Notes under the pieces: model-generated
What the model saw: the letters and a program-made list of their open reading frames with translations, nothing else
The model's database searches: none
Told to the model about the DNA's origin: nothing
Translations under genes and position numbers: made by a program
Assembly (NCBI GenBank): GCA_036897485.1
Contig: JAYMTF010000610.1
Span: 1 to 32,878, forward strand
Origin: Pelargonium nanum
Lineage: Eukaryota; Streptophyta; Magnoliopsida; Geraniales; Geraniaceae
Direction of reading: 5' to 3'
DNA length: 32,878 nt
Part shown: piece by piece, positions 1 to 10,111 of the stretch
Layout: each line of letters starts with the position of its first letter
Numbering within the stretch: position 1 is the first letter of the stretch

Positions 1-60
1 TACAAATTGAAGGATAAACGAAGAAAATTTTCCCGTGCAACGCACGGGGTCACCATCTAG
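1..60 (+). mobile_element. Helitron 3' terminus
   Basis: A perfect 7-bp stem, CCCGTGC (32-38) and GCACGGG (42-48), with a 3-nt loop is followed after 8 nt by CTAG (57-60) and then a T. A GC-rich hairpin a few bases before CTRR, inserted next to T, is the diagnostic 3' end of a plant Helitron (rolling-circle transposon). The body lies to the left, outside the window, so autonomy cannot be judged. Confidence 0.75.
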
Positions 61-235
61 TGAAATGTTGGTTCCCAAACGCAACCCAAGGATATTAGGA
101 AGAGTAAAAGGGTGTTGGGAAAAGTTTGAGAGTGTAAGGAGTATAAATTCAGAATTTATGGGTATTGGGAATAGTAAAAGGGTGTTAGAAGTGTGTATTT
201 AGAAGTGATTGGAGAGTGTAACATCAGAATATTTG
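61..235. other. AT-rich spacer with a short imperfect repeat
   Basis: This stretch lies between the Helitron end and the first array monomer. It contains two copies of a phrase close to AGTAAAAGGGTGTT about 70 bp apart (near 102 and 173), which suggests a small degenerate duplication. No coding signal was seen. Confidence 0.4.
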
Positions 236-3200
236 GTGTCGTTCGAGTTTTAATTTTGGTCAAATTTCAACTACGAGACCCACTTTTGGGGTCATAAAAT
301 GTGTTTAGATGAGTGATTTTTTATTTATTTTCTGAGAGTATGGAACTATATTTGTTTTGTGAGTTTTAATTTTGGTCCAATTTTGACTTAAAGACCCACT
401 TTTGGGGTCCTAAAATGTGAACGGATGAGTTAATTTAATTAATGGTGTTATGTATGAAAAGTTATGAGAATCATTTTGTTTGTATTGAATTATTGTTGAA
501 ATAATGTAAAGATGATGGAAATAATGGTTGGTGTTGAGAAATGAAAAAGATTATGGAAATAATAGTGGTGTTGTGTTGAGAAATTGGAGATGTGGTAGTT
601 CATAGTGTGTGTAAGGATGAGTGAAAAAATGTAAGTTAAATGTATGGCGGAAAAAATGATGAGAATCATGAAAAAATAAATTGTGGAAGAAAATAAGGTT
701 GCGTTTGATCGCAGTGATATATGAGTGGATTGGATTTTAAAATTCAATCCATCATTATATGGTATGATAGATTTCGAAATCCATTATATGGTTTTTATCC
801 ATCATATGATGGATAAAATAATTCAAAGGCCCCACCTTGGATTACGATGGATTAGATATAGAAATGTTTTCTATTTCTAAAATACCCCAAACTAATTCAA
901 ATTAATTTTTTTTGCTCTCTTGTGCCAATAATTATTAATTTAAATGATAACATAAGCTTATAAAATTATAGAAAAAATTACATGTTCGAGTTTGGATGAA
1001 GTGGACTAAAACCCAAAAGATAAAAAAAGTTAAAAAAAAGTTCGGATTAAATCGAATAATTTCATATTCAAATTAGATAAAAAAAATTAAAATAAGTATT
1101 ATTTTAAACATTTCGGTTTATAATTGTTATTATTCTTAATTAATTAATTTTTATGATCATACTTAATAAAAGTTATTGTTATTTATTTTACAAGTTTGTT
1201 TATATATATTGATAAGAATTGAGTTCTTATTGGTTTGAGTTAAATTCATGTTGGTTTACAAATATTTTTATACGTTTTAAAACTGATTTTTTTATTATTT
1301 ATTTGTTGATCCAAATATTTTTGAATTTGGCCCTTAATTTTTTTTGTGGACCAATAAAACTTGTATGTACATGCAACGAACAATGTGTTGGAGTAAGAAC
1401 AACAAGTTCGAGTTGAGTTCATATTTGTTAATAATTATTTCGATGCGTTATTGTTTAAATTGAAAGTTTTTCGATTAAAATATTTTTTGAACCAAATGTT
1501 TTTTTTTTTAATTTTGAATCTTCAATTTGTTTTTGTATCGATGAGTCTAATATGTACATGGATCGAAAAATGAGTTTGAGTACAAATAATAAGTTAAGAT
1601 ACTAATTGAGGGTAATTTAGTCAAAATTAATAAAATCATATCAAATATGATTTATTATCCGTTCATACATAAAACGTTGTAATGCATAACTGATTATCCA
1701 TTGGACTTATTATCTGTCGTAATCCAGCGTTGCTATCCAATCTATAATTATCTAATCCAGACGATCAAACGTAGCCTAATGGTTTCTAGTGTACATTCTT
1801 TGACTCCGAAACCCAGTTTTGGGGTCCTAAAATATGTACGGATGAGTGAATTTTTATTTTCTAAGAGTATGGAACTAAACATAAGTTGTTATGTTTGTTG
1901 TGTGAGTTTAAATATTGGTCCAATTTTGAGTCCGAGACTAAATTTTGTGGTCCTAAAATGTGTATGGATGAGTGAAATTTTTATTATCTGAGAGTATGGA
2001 ACTAAACAATAGTTGTTATATTTGTTGTGTAAGTTTTAATTTTGGTCCAATTATGACTCCAAGACCCACTTTTGAGATTCTAAATTGTGTACGGATGAGT
2101 GAATTTTTTATTTCCTGAGAGTATAGTACTAAACAATAGTTGTTATATTTGTTGTGCGAGTTTTAATTTTTGTCCAATTTTGACTCCGAGACCCACTTTT
2201 GGGGTCCTAAAATGTGTACGAATGAGTGAATTATTTATTTTCTGAGAGTATGAAATTAAAGAATAGTTGTTATATTTGTTGTGTGAGTTTTAATTTTGGT
2301 CCAATTTTGACTCTGAGACCAACTTTTGGGGTCCTAAAATGTGTGTGGATGATTGAATTTAATTATTGGTGTTGTGTATGAAAAGTTATGAGAATCATTT
2401 TGTTTGTATTGAATTATTGCTGAAATAGTGTAAAGATGATGAAAATAATGGTGGGTGCTGAGAAGTGATAAAGATGATGAAAATAATAGTGGTGTTGTGT
2501 TGAGAAATTGGAGAAGTGACAATCCATAAAGTATGTAAGAATGAGTGAAAAAACGTGAAAGTTAAATGTATGGCGGAAAAAATGATGAGAATCTTGAAAA
2601 TATAAATTGTGGAAGAAAATAATGGTTTTTAGTGTACATTCTTTGACTCTGAAATCCACTTTTGGGGTCTTAAAATATGTACGGATGAGTGAATTTTTAT
2701 TTTTTAAGAGTATGAAACTAAACATAAGTTGTTATATTTGTTGTGTGATTTTAAATATTGGTCCAATTTTGAGTCTGAGACCAACTTTTGTGGTCCTAAA
2801 GTGTGTACGAATGAGTGAATTTTTTATTTTATTAGAGTGTGGAGCTAAACAATATTTGTTATTTTTGTTGTGTAAGTTTCAATTTTGGTCCAATTTTGAC
2901 TCCGAGACCCACTTTTGGGGTTCTAAATTGTGTACGGATGAGTGAATTTTTATTTTCTGAGAGTATGGAACTAAAGAATTGTTGTTATATTTGTTGTGTG
3001 AGTTTTAATTTTTGTCCAATTTTGACTCCGAGACCCACTTTTGTGGTCATAAAATGTGTACGAATGAGTGAAATTATTTAACTGTGTTGTGTAGGAAAAA
3101 TTACGAGAATCATTCTTTTTGTATTGAATTATTGTTGAAATAGTGTAAAGATGATGAAAATAATGGTGATGTTGGGAAATGAAAAATATGATGGAAATAA

Positions 3201-3858
3201 TAATAGTGTTGGGGTTGAGAAATTTGAGATGTGACAATTCATAGAGTGTGTAAGGATGAGTGAAAAAACGTGAAAGTTAAATGTCTGGTGGAAAAAAATG
3301 ATGAGAATCTTGAAGAAATAAATTGTGGAGGAAAATAATGGTTTCTAGTGTACATTCTTTGACTCTGAGACCCACTTTTGGCTTACTAAAATGTGTACGG
3401 ATGAGTGAACTTTTATTATTTGCTGAGAGTATTAAACTAGACAATAGTTGTTATATTTGTTGTGTGAGATTTAATTTTGATCCAATTTTGACTGTGAGAT
3501 CCACTTTTGAGGTCGTAAAATGTGTATGAATGAGTGATTTTTTTATTTTCTAATAGTGTGAAACTAAACATAAGTTGTCATATTTGTTGTGTGAGTTTAA
3601 ATATAGGTCCAATTTTGAGCCCGAGAACAACTTTTGGGGTTCTAAACTGTGTACGAATGAGTGATTTTTTATTTTATTTTCTGAGAGTATGAAACTAAAG
3701 AATAGTTGTTATATTTGTTGTATGAGTTTTAATATTGGTCCAATTTTGACTCCGGGACCCACTTTTCGGGTCCTAAAATGTGCATGGATGAGTGCATTTT
3801 TTATTTTCTGAGAGTAAGGAACTAAACAATAGCTGTTATATATGTTGTGTGAGTTTCA
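236..3858. repeat. Higher-order tandem array of ~127-bp monomers
   Basis: About fifteen diverged monomers of roughly 120-130 bp can be followed by the phrase CCACTTTTGGGGTCCTAAAA or close variants near 281, 400, 1810, 1938, 2061, 2189, 2317, 2651, 2780, 2907, 3033, 3368, 3495, 3624 and 3756. Groups of two, five, four and four monomers are separated by a ~255-bp linker (about 440-696, 2365-2620 and 3080-3336) that itself recurs almost unchanged. Each complete group begins with TAATGGTTT at 1777, 2620 and 3336. A transposon at 697-1776 interrupts the array. The array stops abruptly at about 3858 in front of the DEG8 upstream region. It may be a minisatellite, or tandem repeats amplified within a larger transposon. 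Confidence 0.85.
697..1776. mobile_element. PIF/Harbinger-like non-autonomous DNA transposon
   Basis: The element starts GGTTGCGTTTGATCG and ends CGATCAAACGTAGCC, which are imperfect terminal inverted repeats. It is flanked by the 3-bp direct repeat TAA (694-696 and 1777-1779), the target preference of PIF/Harbinger (Tourist-type) elements. The equivalent uninterrupted sites in the two other linker copies (near 2620 and 3336) carry a single TAA, so the insertion boundaries are certain within the window. The 1,080-bp interior is very AT-rich, with no transposase reading frame, so it must be mobilised in trans or be dead. Confidence 0.85.
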
Positions 3859-3861
3859 ACG

Positions 3862-3933
3862 GGTGGGAAAAAGATGCTGATCGGAGCGCGGGATTATAAA
3901 ACCCGCCCTAAACTCGCTCCGCTGCCATTCCTA
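3862..3933 (-). mobile_element. hAT-like MITE fragment upstream of DEG8
   Basis: Read on the minus strand from 3933, the sequence begins TAGGAATGGCA and continues into a GC-rich inverted repeat (GGAGCG near 3887 pairing with CGCTCC near 3915). The same start and a similar inverted repeat open the hAT-like element in DEG8 intron 12 (9373 onward). Only one end is recognisable, so this is a truncated relative. It lies 0.2 kb before the DEG8 start codon and could contribute to its promoter. Confidence 0.5.
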
Positions 3934-4139
3934 AATTGGCCATGTGCTATATTGAACCGTTGTCAAACAGACCCTTAGCTAAATGCATCTTGTGTCACAG
4001 TGACTGTGAGAAGATACATGGTCCAAGAAGCCACAGTCCTTATCTGCTCTGAAATTGCTACTTCTGCAACAACAACGAATCATTTCCTGTATTTTTTTTG
4101 TTACACAACAATATTTTATATAAGTTTCCAAAAAAAAAA

Positions 4140-7100
4140 ATGCAATTGCTGGCCTGCAATTCATGGTCTCTGCAAGTCCTTTCTAATGGAATCAGCAGCG
4201 TCTTGGGTCGGCGACGGCTCTTCTCCGACGGCGTCTCCTCTGTGTGTTCTCAATCTCAACAACCCAACAATCTCAGCTCCCACCACAACGACGTCGTTTC
4301 ATCGCCGCCGCTTTCCATTCCCGGGTTCTTCTCACTCTCTGCTCTCTAATTTGCATTTCTAATGGACCCATTTGCTTATAGTGCAGTGTTCAATCAACCC
4401 TTTTGAGCATTTTCAGGTTTAGCCCCTAAAACCAATGACCCATTTGCCAATTTTGCAGCTTTTGCATGCTTAACTGTGATTAGTACTGTAATCTGAGCAT
4501 ATTTGATCCTTCTGTGTTGTTTCAATTTCACTGTATGTGAAATGAACTATGGAGTGGCTTTAGAGGTGCTCATATTGTTGCTAATGTTCTTTGTTTGGGC
4601 CACTAATGGATTTGATGCCTGTATTAGAGCTGGCAATTCGGGTTTGGGGTCAGGGCGGAAAGGTCTAACCCGAACCCAACCTGTGAGAGTTCCAGGTTGC
4701 GAGTTCCGGGCTGCGGATTTAGGTGGGTTGCAGGTTTTACATGTAGAACAAGAAGATGAGTGTAGGTTTGCCCTACCTGATTTGTGATTTTCTCATGGCA
4801 AACCCGACCCAAAAATGATACAGTTCTAGTTTATGTGACCCAAATCCACAAATATGTGGGTTGTATTTCAGCTCTAGTGTGTATGTGTGAAAATGTGTAC
4901 TTGCATTTGCATGTCTAAGAACAGTTGAGGTGAATAATCATAGCTGTTTTAATGTATAGTTAAAGTCGGTTTTAGTTTTGGGAGTATTGTATCGATCTTT
5001 GTCCCTTTTTTTGTGCCTTTAGGACTGCTCAAGATTACACTCAAGTTTTGGGTGAAGTAGTACGTGAAAATATCCCTATCACAACACGTCGAATGTTGTT
5101 CGCAAGTGTATTCATGTATTCCTGTTATTATCCTTCAAGGTACTTATCAGGTTCGCACATTTCAGCTTTGTGTTCCCTTTAACAAATGCATTATTTTTAG
5201 ACCATGAAGGCGGTTTTCTAATTTTTATTATGTGAATGTTGATGAAAATATAATTTGTTAACTTTTAAGTTTGTTTTCAGATACTCTTTGAATTAGATGA
5301 CAAACTGTCTAATTAAAACACTAAAACTTGTGAGGACCGAAACAGTATAAACCAAATTTGACTTTGAGCATTATTTTGGGATGGGAAACTACTGTATTTT
5401 ATAAGATGCAAACGAGACCAAAATCTTTTGCGTATAGAGGTTTGTAAAACGATGATATTCATTGAGAGAGATCCTATACTTCAGAGTGGTTGTAACTTGT
5501 TTCCAGGTTAATGCTTTTGTTAGATACCCCTTTCATCCCAAATCGAGTGTCCACTTTCTCTAAAAAAGTTATCCCTAAATGAGTGTCCGCTTTCGATTTT
5601 GGTTAGTTAGTTATGCATGAATTACCAACAATATCCCTAAAATAAGTTAGTTTGAACTCTTTGAGTTTGTTACAACTAGAGAATAATCGGCGTATAAGGG
5701 AGAAAAACCAACTATAATTTATACTTAATTTTTACAAAAATGGGAAGTGGACACTCATTTTGGGACTGAAAGAGTAGTAGGCATTTGTTTGACCCTGTCT
5801 TAGATTGCAATCAATATCCCTCTGTTATATGTGATAGAGGAGTCATCTGTCAGTACTGTTAGTGGAGTATGTGCACATCATATTTAAGAGTGAAGTTTCT
5901 GCGCTTACTAGTGATTTGCTCACATATGTGATTCACCGTCGATATATCATATACAGCCCAAGCTTTAGGGGATCCATCCATGACACTTGAAGAAGTGACT
6001 CCTCCTGTTGTCTCCCCCGGGCCTCTCTTTCCTACAGAGGTTTATTTCAATCGCATGAACTTCTTATTTCTTTTTTTTATTATTAAATTTTCTGACTGAT
6101 TCTCTAATAGGTTCCACATTAACTTCCCTTGTTTTTATGTCACCTGAGTTGATGAATGTGTGTAATTTCCAGGAAAGAATCGTCCAACTATTTGAAAAGA
6201 ACACATACTCAGTTGTCAACATTTTTGATGTTACACTGCGCCCACAACTCAATGTAACTGGTGTAGTGGAGGTAATTCCATCAGTAAAACCTTATAAATT
6301 GTTTTCTGGTATATGATTTGCTAGTATGATACATTGTGTGTTTTGATCAGGTTCCTGAAGGAAATGGCTCTGGAGTTGTCTGGGATGGACAGGGCCACAT
6401 CGTAACCAATTTTCATGGTAAGAACCAGCAAAATTTCAAAGAATGACATGAACGAAGTAATTGTTTTTATTTTTATTTTTTATGTATGATAAGGCTGATT
6501 TGAATGCTTAAATTGGTATTGCATATTTTACATGAAGTAGTTTTGTTATAGTTGATGGTATATCTTGTAGCTAAATCAGAAACATCAGATTTGCTTGTCA
6601 TTCATCATATATTGTTTTCAACTAGCATTTAACTGGAATCCCGTATGATGTAAAGTCTTTGGTTTTCTATTTCCATTGCTTGTATGCCGTTATGCCTTAT
6701 TATTGATCAAAGAACTACAATTAAGGATGCTGTCAATAAAGCCTATTATTATGAGACATTTAGCATAAATTATATTACAAATTGGGTTTCTCCAAAAGGA
6801 AGCCTTATGAGCCTATTGTACTTTCATACTTTATATTTTGTTCTGAAAATGCTGCAAATATTAATTGCATCTGGTTATATGACAGAAGAATTTTTTGTTA
6901 CTTTATTGTGAAAATTTAAGCTGATTTGTCCTCATATTGCCCAGTAATTGGTAATGCTCTTTCAAGAAACCCAAGCCCTGGTGATGTTGTTGCACGAGTA
7001 AATATTCTGGCAACAGAAGGGTGAGATTCATATTGCTCTTTGCCTAAACTGGTAAACTGAATTACTTTAGTTGATGGTCAATCAGTAAAATCTTTGGCTA

Positions 7101-10100
7101 TGTAGTAGACACTTGTTTTTTTTCTTCCCATGTTGCTCAGTTTTGTTAGTTTCTTAACAGGGTACAAAGAAACTTTGAGGGGAGGTTGGTTGGTGCTGAC
7201 CGAGCAAAAGATCTAGCTGTATTGAAGGTACATTTTTTTTCTTCATATTTTGTTAGTGTGATAATTCTAATGTGTCATTGTACCCCAACGAAGATCTGTC
7301 AAAGGTTTCATTTGCTTATTTTTTCTCGAGTATGTGTATTTTTTATTGGGCTAATGTTTCAAATGATCCTCCAACTATGCATGCATATCATAGTTGTTCT
7401 CCCTACTATTTTTTAAATCACCGTTGATCCTTATACTATTCTTTCTAATGATAGTATTCCAAAGTCTATCTTTTGATAAAATTTAACCTACAATTCAGCT
7501 TTCATTTAATCTCAAATTTAGTATGCATTCAATTAATAGAGATTAAGGCATGCACAAAATATGTGACCAAACCGAAGTCTAATTAAAATGTTTTAGGCAT
7601 GAGTGGCGAGATTTGGTAGTATAAGGATTATGGTGATATAAAAAACAGTTGAAAGATTAAGTATGATATAACTTTAACCCTATTTTATATGTATGTAATA
7701 GCATAAACTATGCTTGTGAAGCAGTGATCGCTTGGCCATACTGTTTGTTAATAAAGTAAAAAAAAATGGATGGGGCGTTTAATAGACATTAAAAAGCTGT
7801 CTGGGACTCAAAATGTCTGCCCTTAATTCGTTAAATATTCAACTAAAGGTGTTAAGGTAGAATTATTTCTTTTCTTTATAATTCAAGGTTAAAAGTAATG
7901 AGGTGCTAGTATGTTTAACATGCTAGGTAGATGCCTCCAAAGAATTGTTAAAGCCGATGAAGGTGGGACAATCATCATCTCTAAAAGTTGGGCAACAGTG
8001 TCTAGCAATTGGAAATCCATTCGGTTTTGACCACACCCTTACTGTTGGGGTTATTAGTGGCCTAAATCGAGACATTTATAGTCAAACTGGAGTTACAATT
8101 GGTGGTGGGATTCAAACAGATGCAGCCATCAATCCAGGGAACAGGTTAGTCTGCCATTTTAAATACCAATCATTTCTTGCATCTTTTATCTGATTCTGTT
8201 CTCTCTTTCACTGTCATATCACATGTGTGTGAAGACTTCTAGTGAATAGCTAGTGCAACTTATCTACTGCATTCTTGTTTTTATCACGGCAGCGGTGGTC
8301 CTCTCATGGATTCCAAAGGAAATTTAATTGGAATTAACACAGCGATAGTTACTCAAACAGGTAAGTTACCTTTTCCACATATATTTCATCAAATTGTAAA
8401 TACTTTTGTGAATAGAAATATTTGATGTTACTGAAGCCTTTATGAAAAAAATTCCCAACTATTATGTTTGAGAGAATATTGTGAATTTCGCAAATTTATG
8501 ATCTCTCTCTCATATGTATATACATATATTGAGACAGAGGAATCTAAGTCAAGATTTTTGGCGTAGAGCGAGTGAGTCAGTCACCAATCAAATTAGAGCA
8601 CCTCATTAAAATTTCTTGGATATATGTAGACTTGCTGCATTCAGTAAACAATACGATATCCATACATTTTTTGTTCATAACAGTGTAAGCACAAAGGTTT
8701 CGTTATTCAAAATGAACTGTTTATTTCAATGCATTGTACGTCAGGGACATCGGCTGGTGTAGGGTTTGCTATTCCTTCCTCGACTGTACTCAAGATTGTA
8801 CCTCAGTTGATCCAATTTGGCAAAGTAAGTTCTTTTGCTTAAAATCGTGTTGGTTGACTGGTGCTATTTTCAACCATTTTGCCTTATTTTAATACCTTAT
8901 TTGCTGTACACCTTCCTGTATTTGCAACTTCACCATCCTATCCTTTCTTGTTCTATAAACATTGTTGCCTTGATGAATAAATAAAAAACCGGACAGCTGA
9001 ACATCGTCCTTTTTTCGTAATTGATGTCATGATTTTTCCGTGACAGGTTTCTCGAGCTGGATTAGATGTAGATTTTGCTCCAGACCTCATTGCAAATCAG
9101 CTCAATGTTCGAAATGGGGCTCTTATTCTGCAGGTATCCCATATCCCTACAATGTTTTCCATCTTCCAATTGGTACTGGTATATCTGTGCACATGTAAAG
9201 CTTCTGGTGCTATAGGTTCCTACAAATAGCCTTGCTGCGAAGGCTGGGCTACTTCCGACCACGAGGGGTTTTGCTGGTAACATAATTCTGGGCGATATCA
9301 TTGTTGCTGTTGACAGTAAACCCGTGAGTTCTCTTGCCGAATCTGTTTGCTATTCTACTCATCATTCCGACTAGGAATGGCAAAGGAGCGGGTTTTATGA
9401 TACCCGTCCCGCTCCCTGCCCCAGTGCCCCATATCCGCTGCGTTATTCGCGCCCCGTTCGGGGACGGAGATTCCCCGTTACCCACCCCAATTTAAATATT
9501 ATATTATTATTTATATATAAAATCTTAAAATTTCTACATTTTTATTTTAAAAGATATATTAATCATGTAATACTATTATGATAGCATACTTTATGTAAGT
9601 AATTTATAACATAAAATTGATAAAAAAAAATAATACTAATCATATTTAGGTTTAAAATAAAAAACATTATTACATTATATTATTCAATCTATCGGGTTCG
9701 GGGTGGGGCAGTTTATAGTCGCCTTGTTACCCGTTCGGGTAATTTTCTCCCGTACCTGCCCTGTATCCCGTTCGGGACATGAACATCGGATCCCTGTCGG
9801 GTTTGGGTCAAATTGTCATCCCTAATTCCAATAAGCTTCTTATGTAATTATCACACATGTTGTTTTAATCCCAAAGGGTTGGCTGGTGGTTAAGGCGGTT
9901 TGCTTCATGCTTGGCCACTTGGGTTCAAACCTTGGGGCCAAAAAAAAAAAACCTCGGTTGATTTTGTCGTTCTTTTTCTCAGGTTAAAAACAAAGCAGAG
10001 CTGTACAAATTGTTAGACGAATATAACGTGGGCGATAGAGTAGTATTAAAGGTTCAGAGGGGCAGTGAGAGCTTGGAGGTGCCTATAACTTTAGAGGAAA

Positions 10101-10111
10101 AGAACTCGTGA
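4140..10111 (+). CDS. DEG8: Protease Do-like 8 (DEG8), chloroplast thylakoid lumen
   Basis: Exons: 4140-4324, 5023-5150, 5957-6039, 6173-6271, 6351-6417, 6945-7020, 7161-7227, 7927-8144, 8293-8360, 8745-8824, 9047-9133, 9216-9323 and 9983-10111. They give 464 aa; Arabidopsis DEG8 is about 450. The protein is an ATP-independent serine protease of the HtrA family. In Arabidopsis it acts with DEG5 in the thylakoid lumen to degrade photodamaged D1 protein of photosystem II. The catalytic triad is intact: His187 (VTNFHV), Asp230 (AKDLAVLK) and Ser308 (GNSGGPL, with the Ser codon split by an intron). A single PDZ domain follows at about 340-450. The N-terminus is a Ser-rich transit peptide, followed by a twin-arginine lumen signal (TTRRMLFASVF, Arg84-85) and a likely cleavage site after AQA107. 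The start is the first ATG whose frame joins exon 2 exactly. The N-terminal extent of exon 1 is the least certain part. Confidence 0.93.
4625..4876. mobile_element. hAT-like MITE in DEG8 intron 1
   Basis: The 252-bp element begins TAGAGCTGGCAATTCGGGT and ends CAGCTCTA. Flanking 8-bp sequences GCCTGTAT and GTGTGTAT match at 6 of 8 positions, as expected for an aged hAT target duplication. The interior is rich in short copies of AACCC/GGGTT. It has no coding capacity. Confidence 0.65.
5527..5774. mobile_element. Stowaway (Tc1/mariner) MITE in DEG8 intron 2
   Basis: The ends are inverted repeats: CCCAAATCGAGTGTCCACTTT near the left end against AAGTGGACACTCATTTTGGG near the right. The element is bordered by TA on both sides (5525-5526 and 5775-5776), the Tc1/mariner target. 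The phrase 'CCCAAA.TGAGTGTCC' is typical of plant Stowaway elements that begin CTCCCTCCGTCCC. It is 248 bp and non-coding. Confidence 0.75.
7348..7680. mobile_element. Long-TIR MITE in DEG8 intron 7
   Basis: The left part (GGGCTAATG at 7348 through ATCCTTATACTA near 7437) is mirrored by the right part (TAGTATAAGGAT near 7617 through TTTAACCC at 7680), giving inverted arms of about 65-90 bp with mismatches. The best arm match is the block around TTTTTTAAATCACC and its complement. No clear target duplication was found, so the superfamily (Mutator-like or fold-back) is open. Confidence 0.55.
9373..9824. mobile_element. hAT-like MITE in DEG8 intron 12
   Basis: The 452-bp element begins TAGGAATGGCAA and ends TTGTCATCCCTA, a 12-bp imperfect terminal inverted repeat. 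The flanking 8-bp sequences ATTCCGAC and ATTCCAAT match at 6 of 8 positions. Both subterminal regions are GC-rich with repeated CCCGTTCGGG-like phrases, while the centre is almost pure AT. It is related to the fragment at 3862-3933. Confidence 0.7.
9874..9951 (+). mobile_element. Short tRNA-derived SINE in DEG8 intron 12
   Basis: A pol III A-box-like stretch (TGGCTGGTGGTTAAGG, about 9880-9895) is followed 25 bp later by a good B box, GGTTCAAACC (9922-9931), and then by an A12 tract (9940-9951). This order is that of a plant SINE. It is short (about 78 bp), either truncated or reduced to the tRNA-related head. Target duplications were not found. It is not a tRNA gene, because the cloverleaf arms do not pair. 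Confidence 0.55.

Noticed and set aside
1..60. CRISPR-like or bacterial origin of the hairpin
   Set aside because: There is one hairpin only, no spacers, and every gene here is plant nuclear; the Helitron end explains it.
236..3858. Centromeric satellite
   Set aside because: There are too few and too diverged monomers, interrupted by linkers, and a single-copy gene follows directly.
4503..4787. 94-codon open frame in DEG8 intron 1
   Set aside because: It overlaps the hAT-like MITE, and the exon 1-exon 2 junction around it is exact in frame.
6684..6911. 75-codon open frame in DEG8 intron 5
   Set aside because: It lies wholly between two conserved exons and resembles no protein.
9880..9931. 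Possible tRNA gene in DEG8 intron 12
   Set aside because: A and B boxes are present, but acceptor and anticodon arms do not pair and an A-tail follows, so a SINE is the better call.
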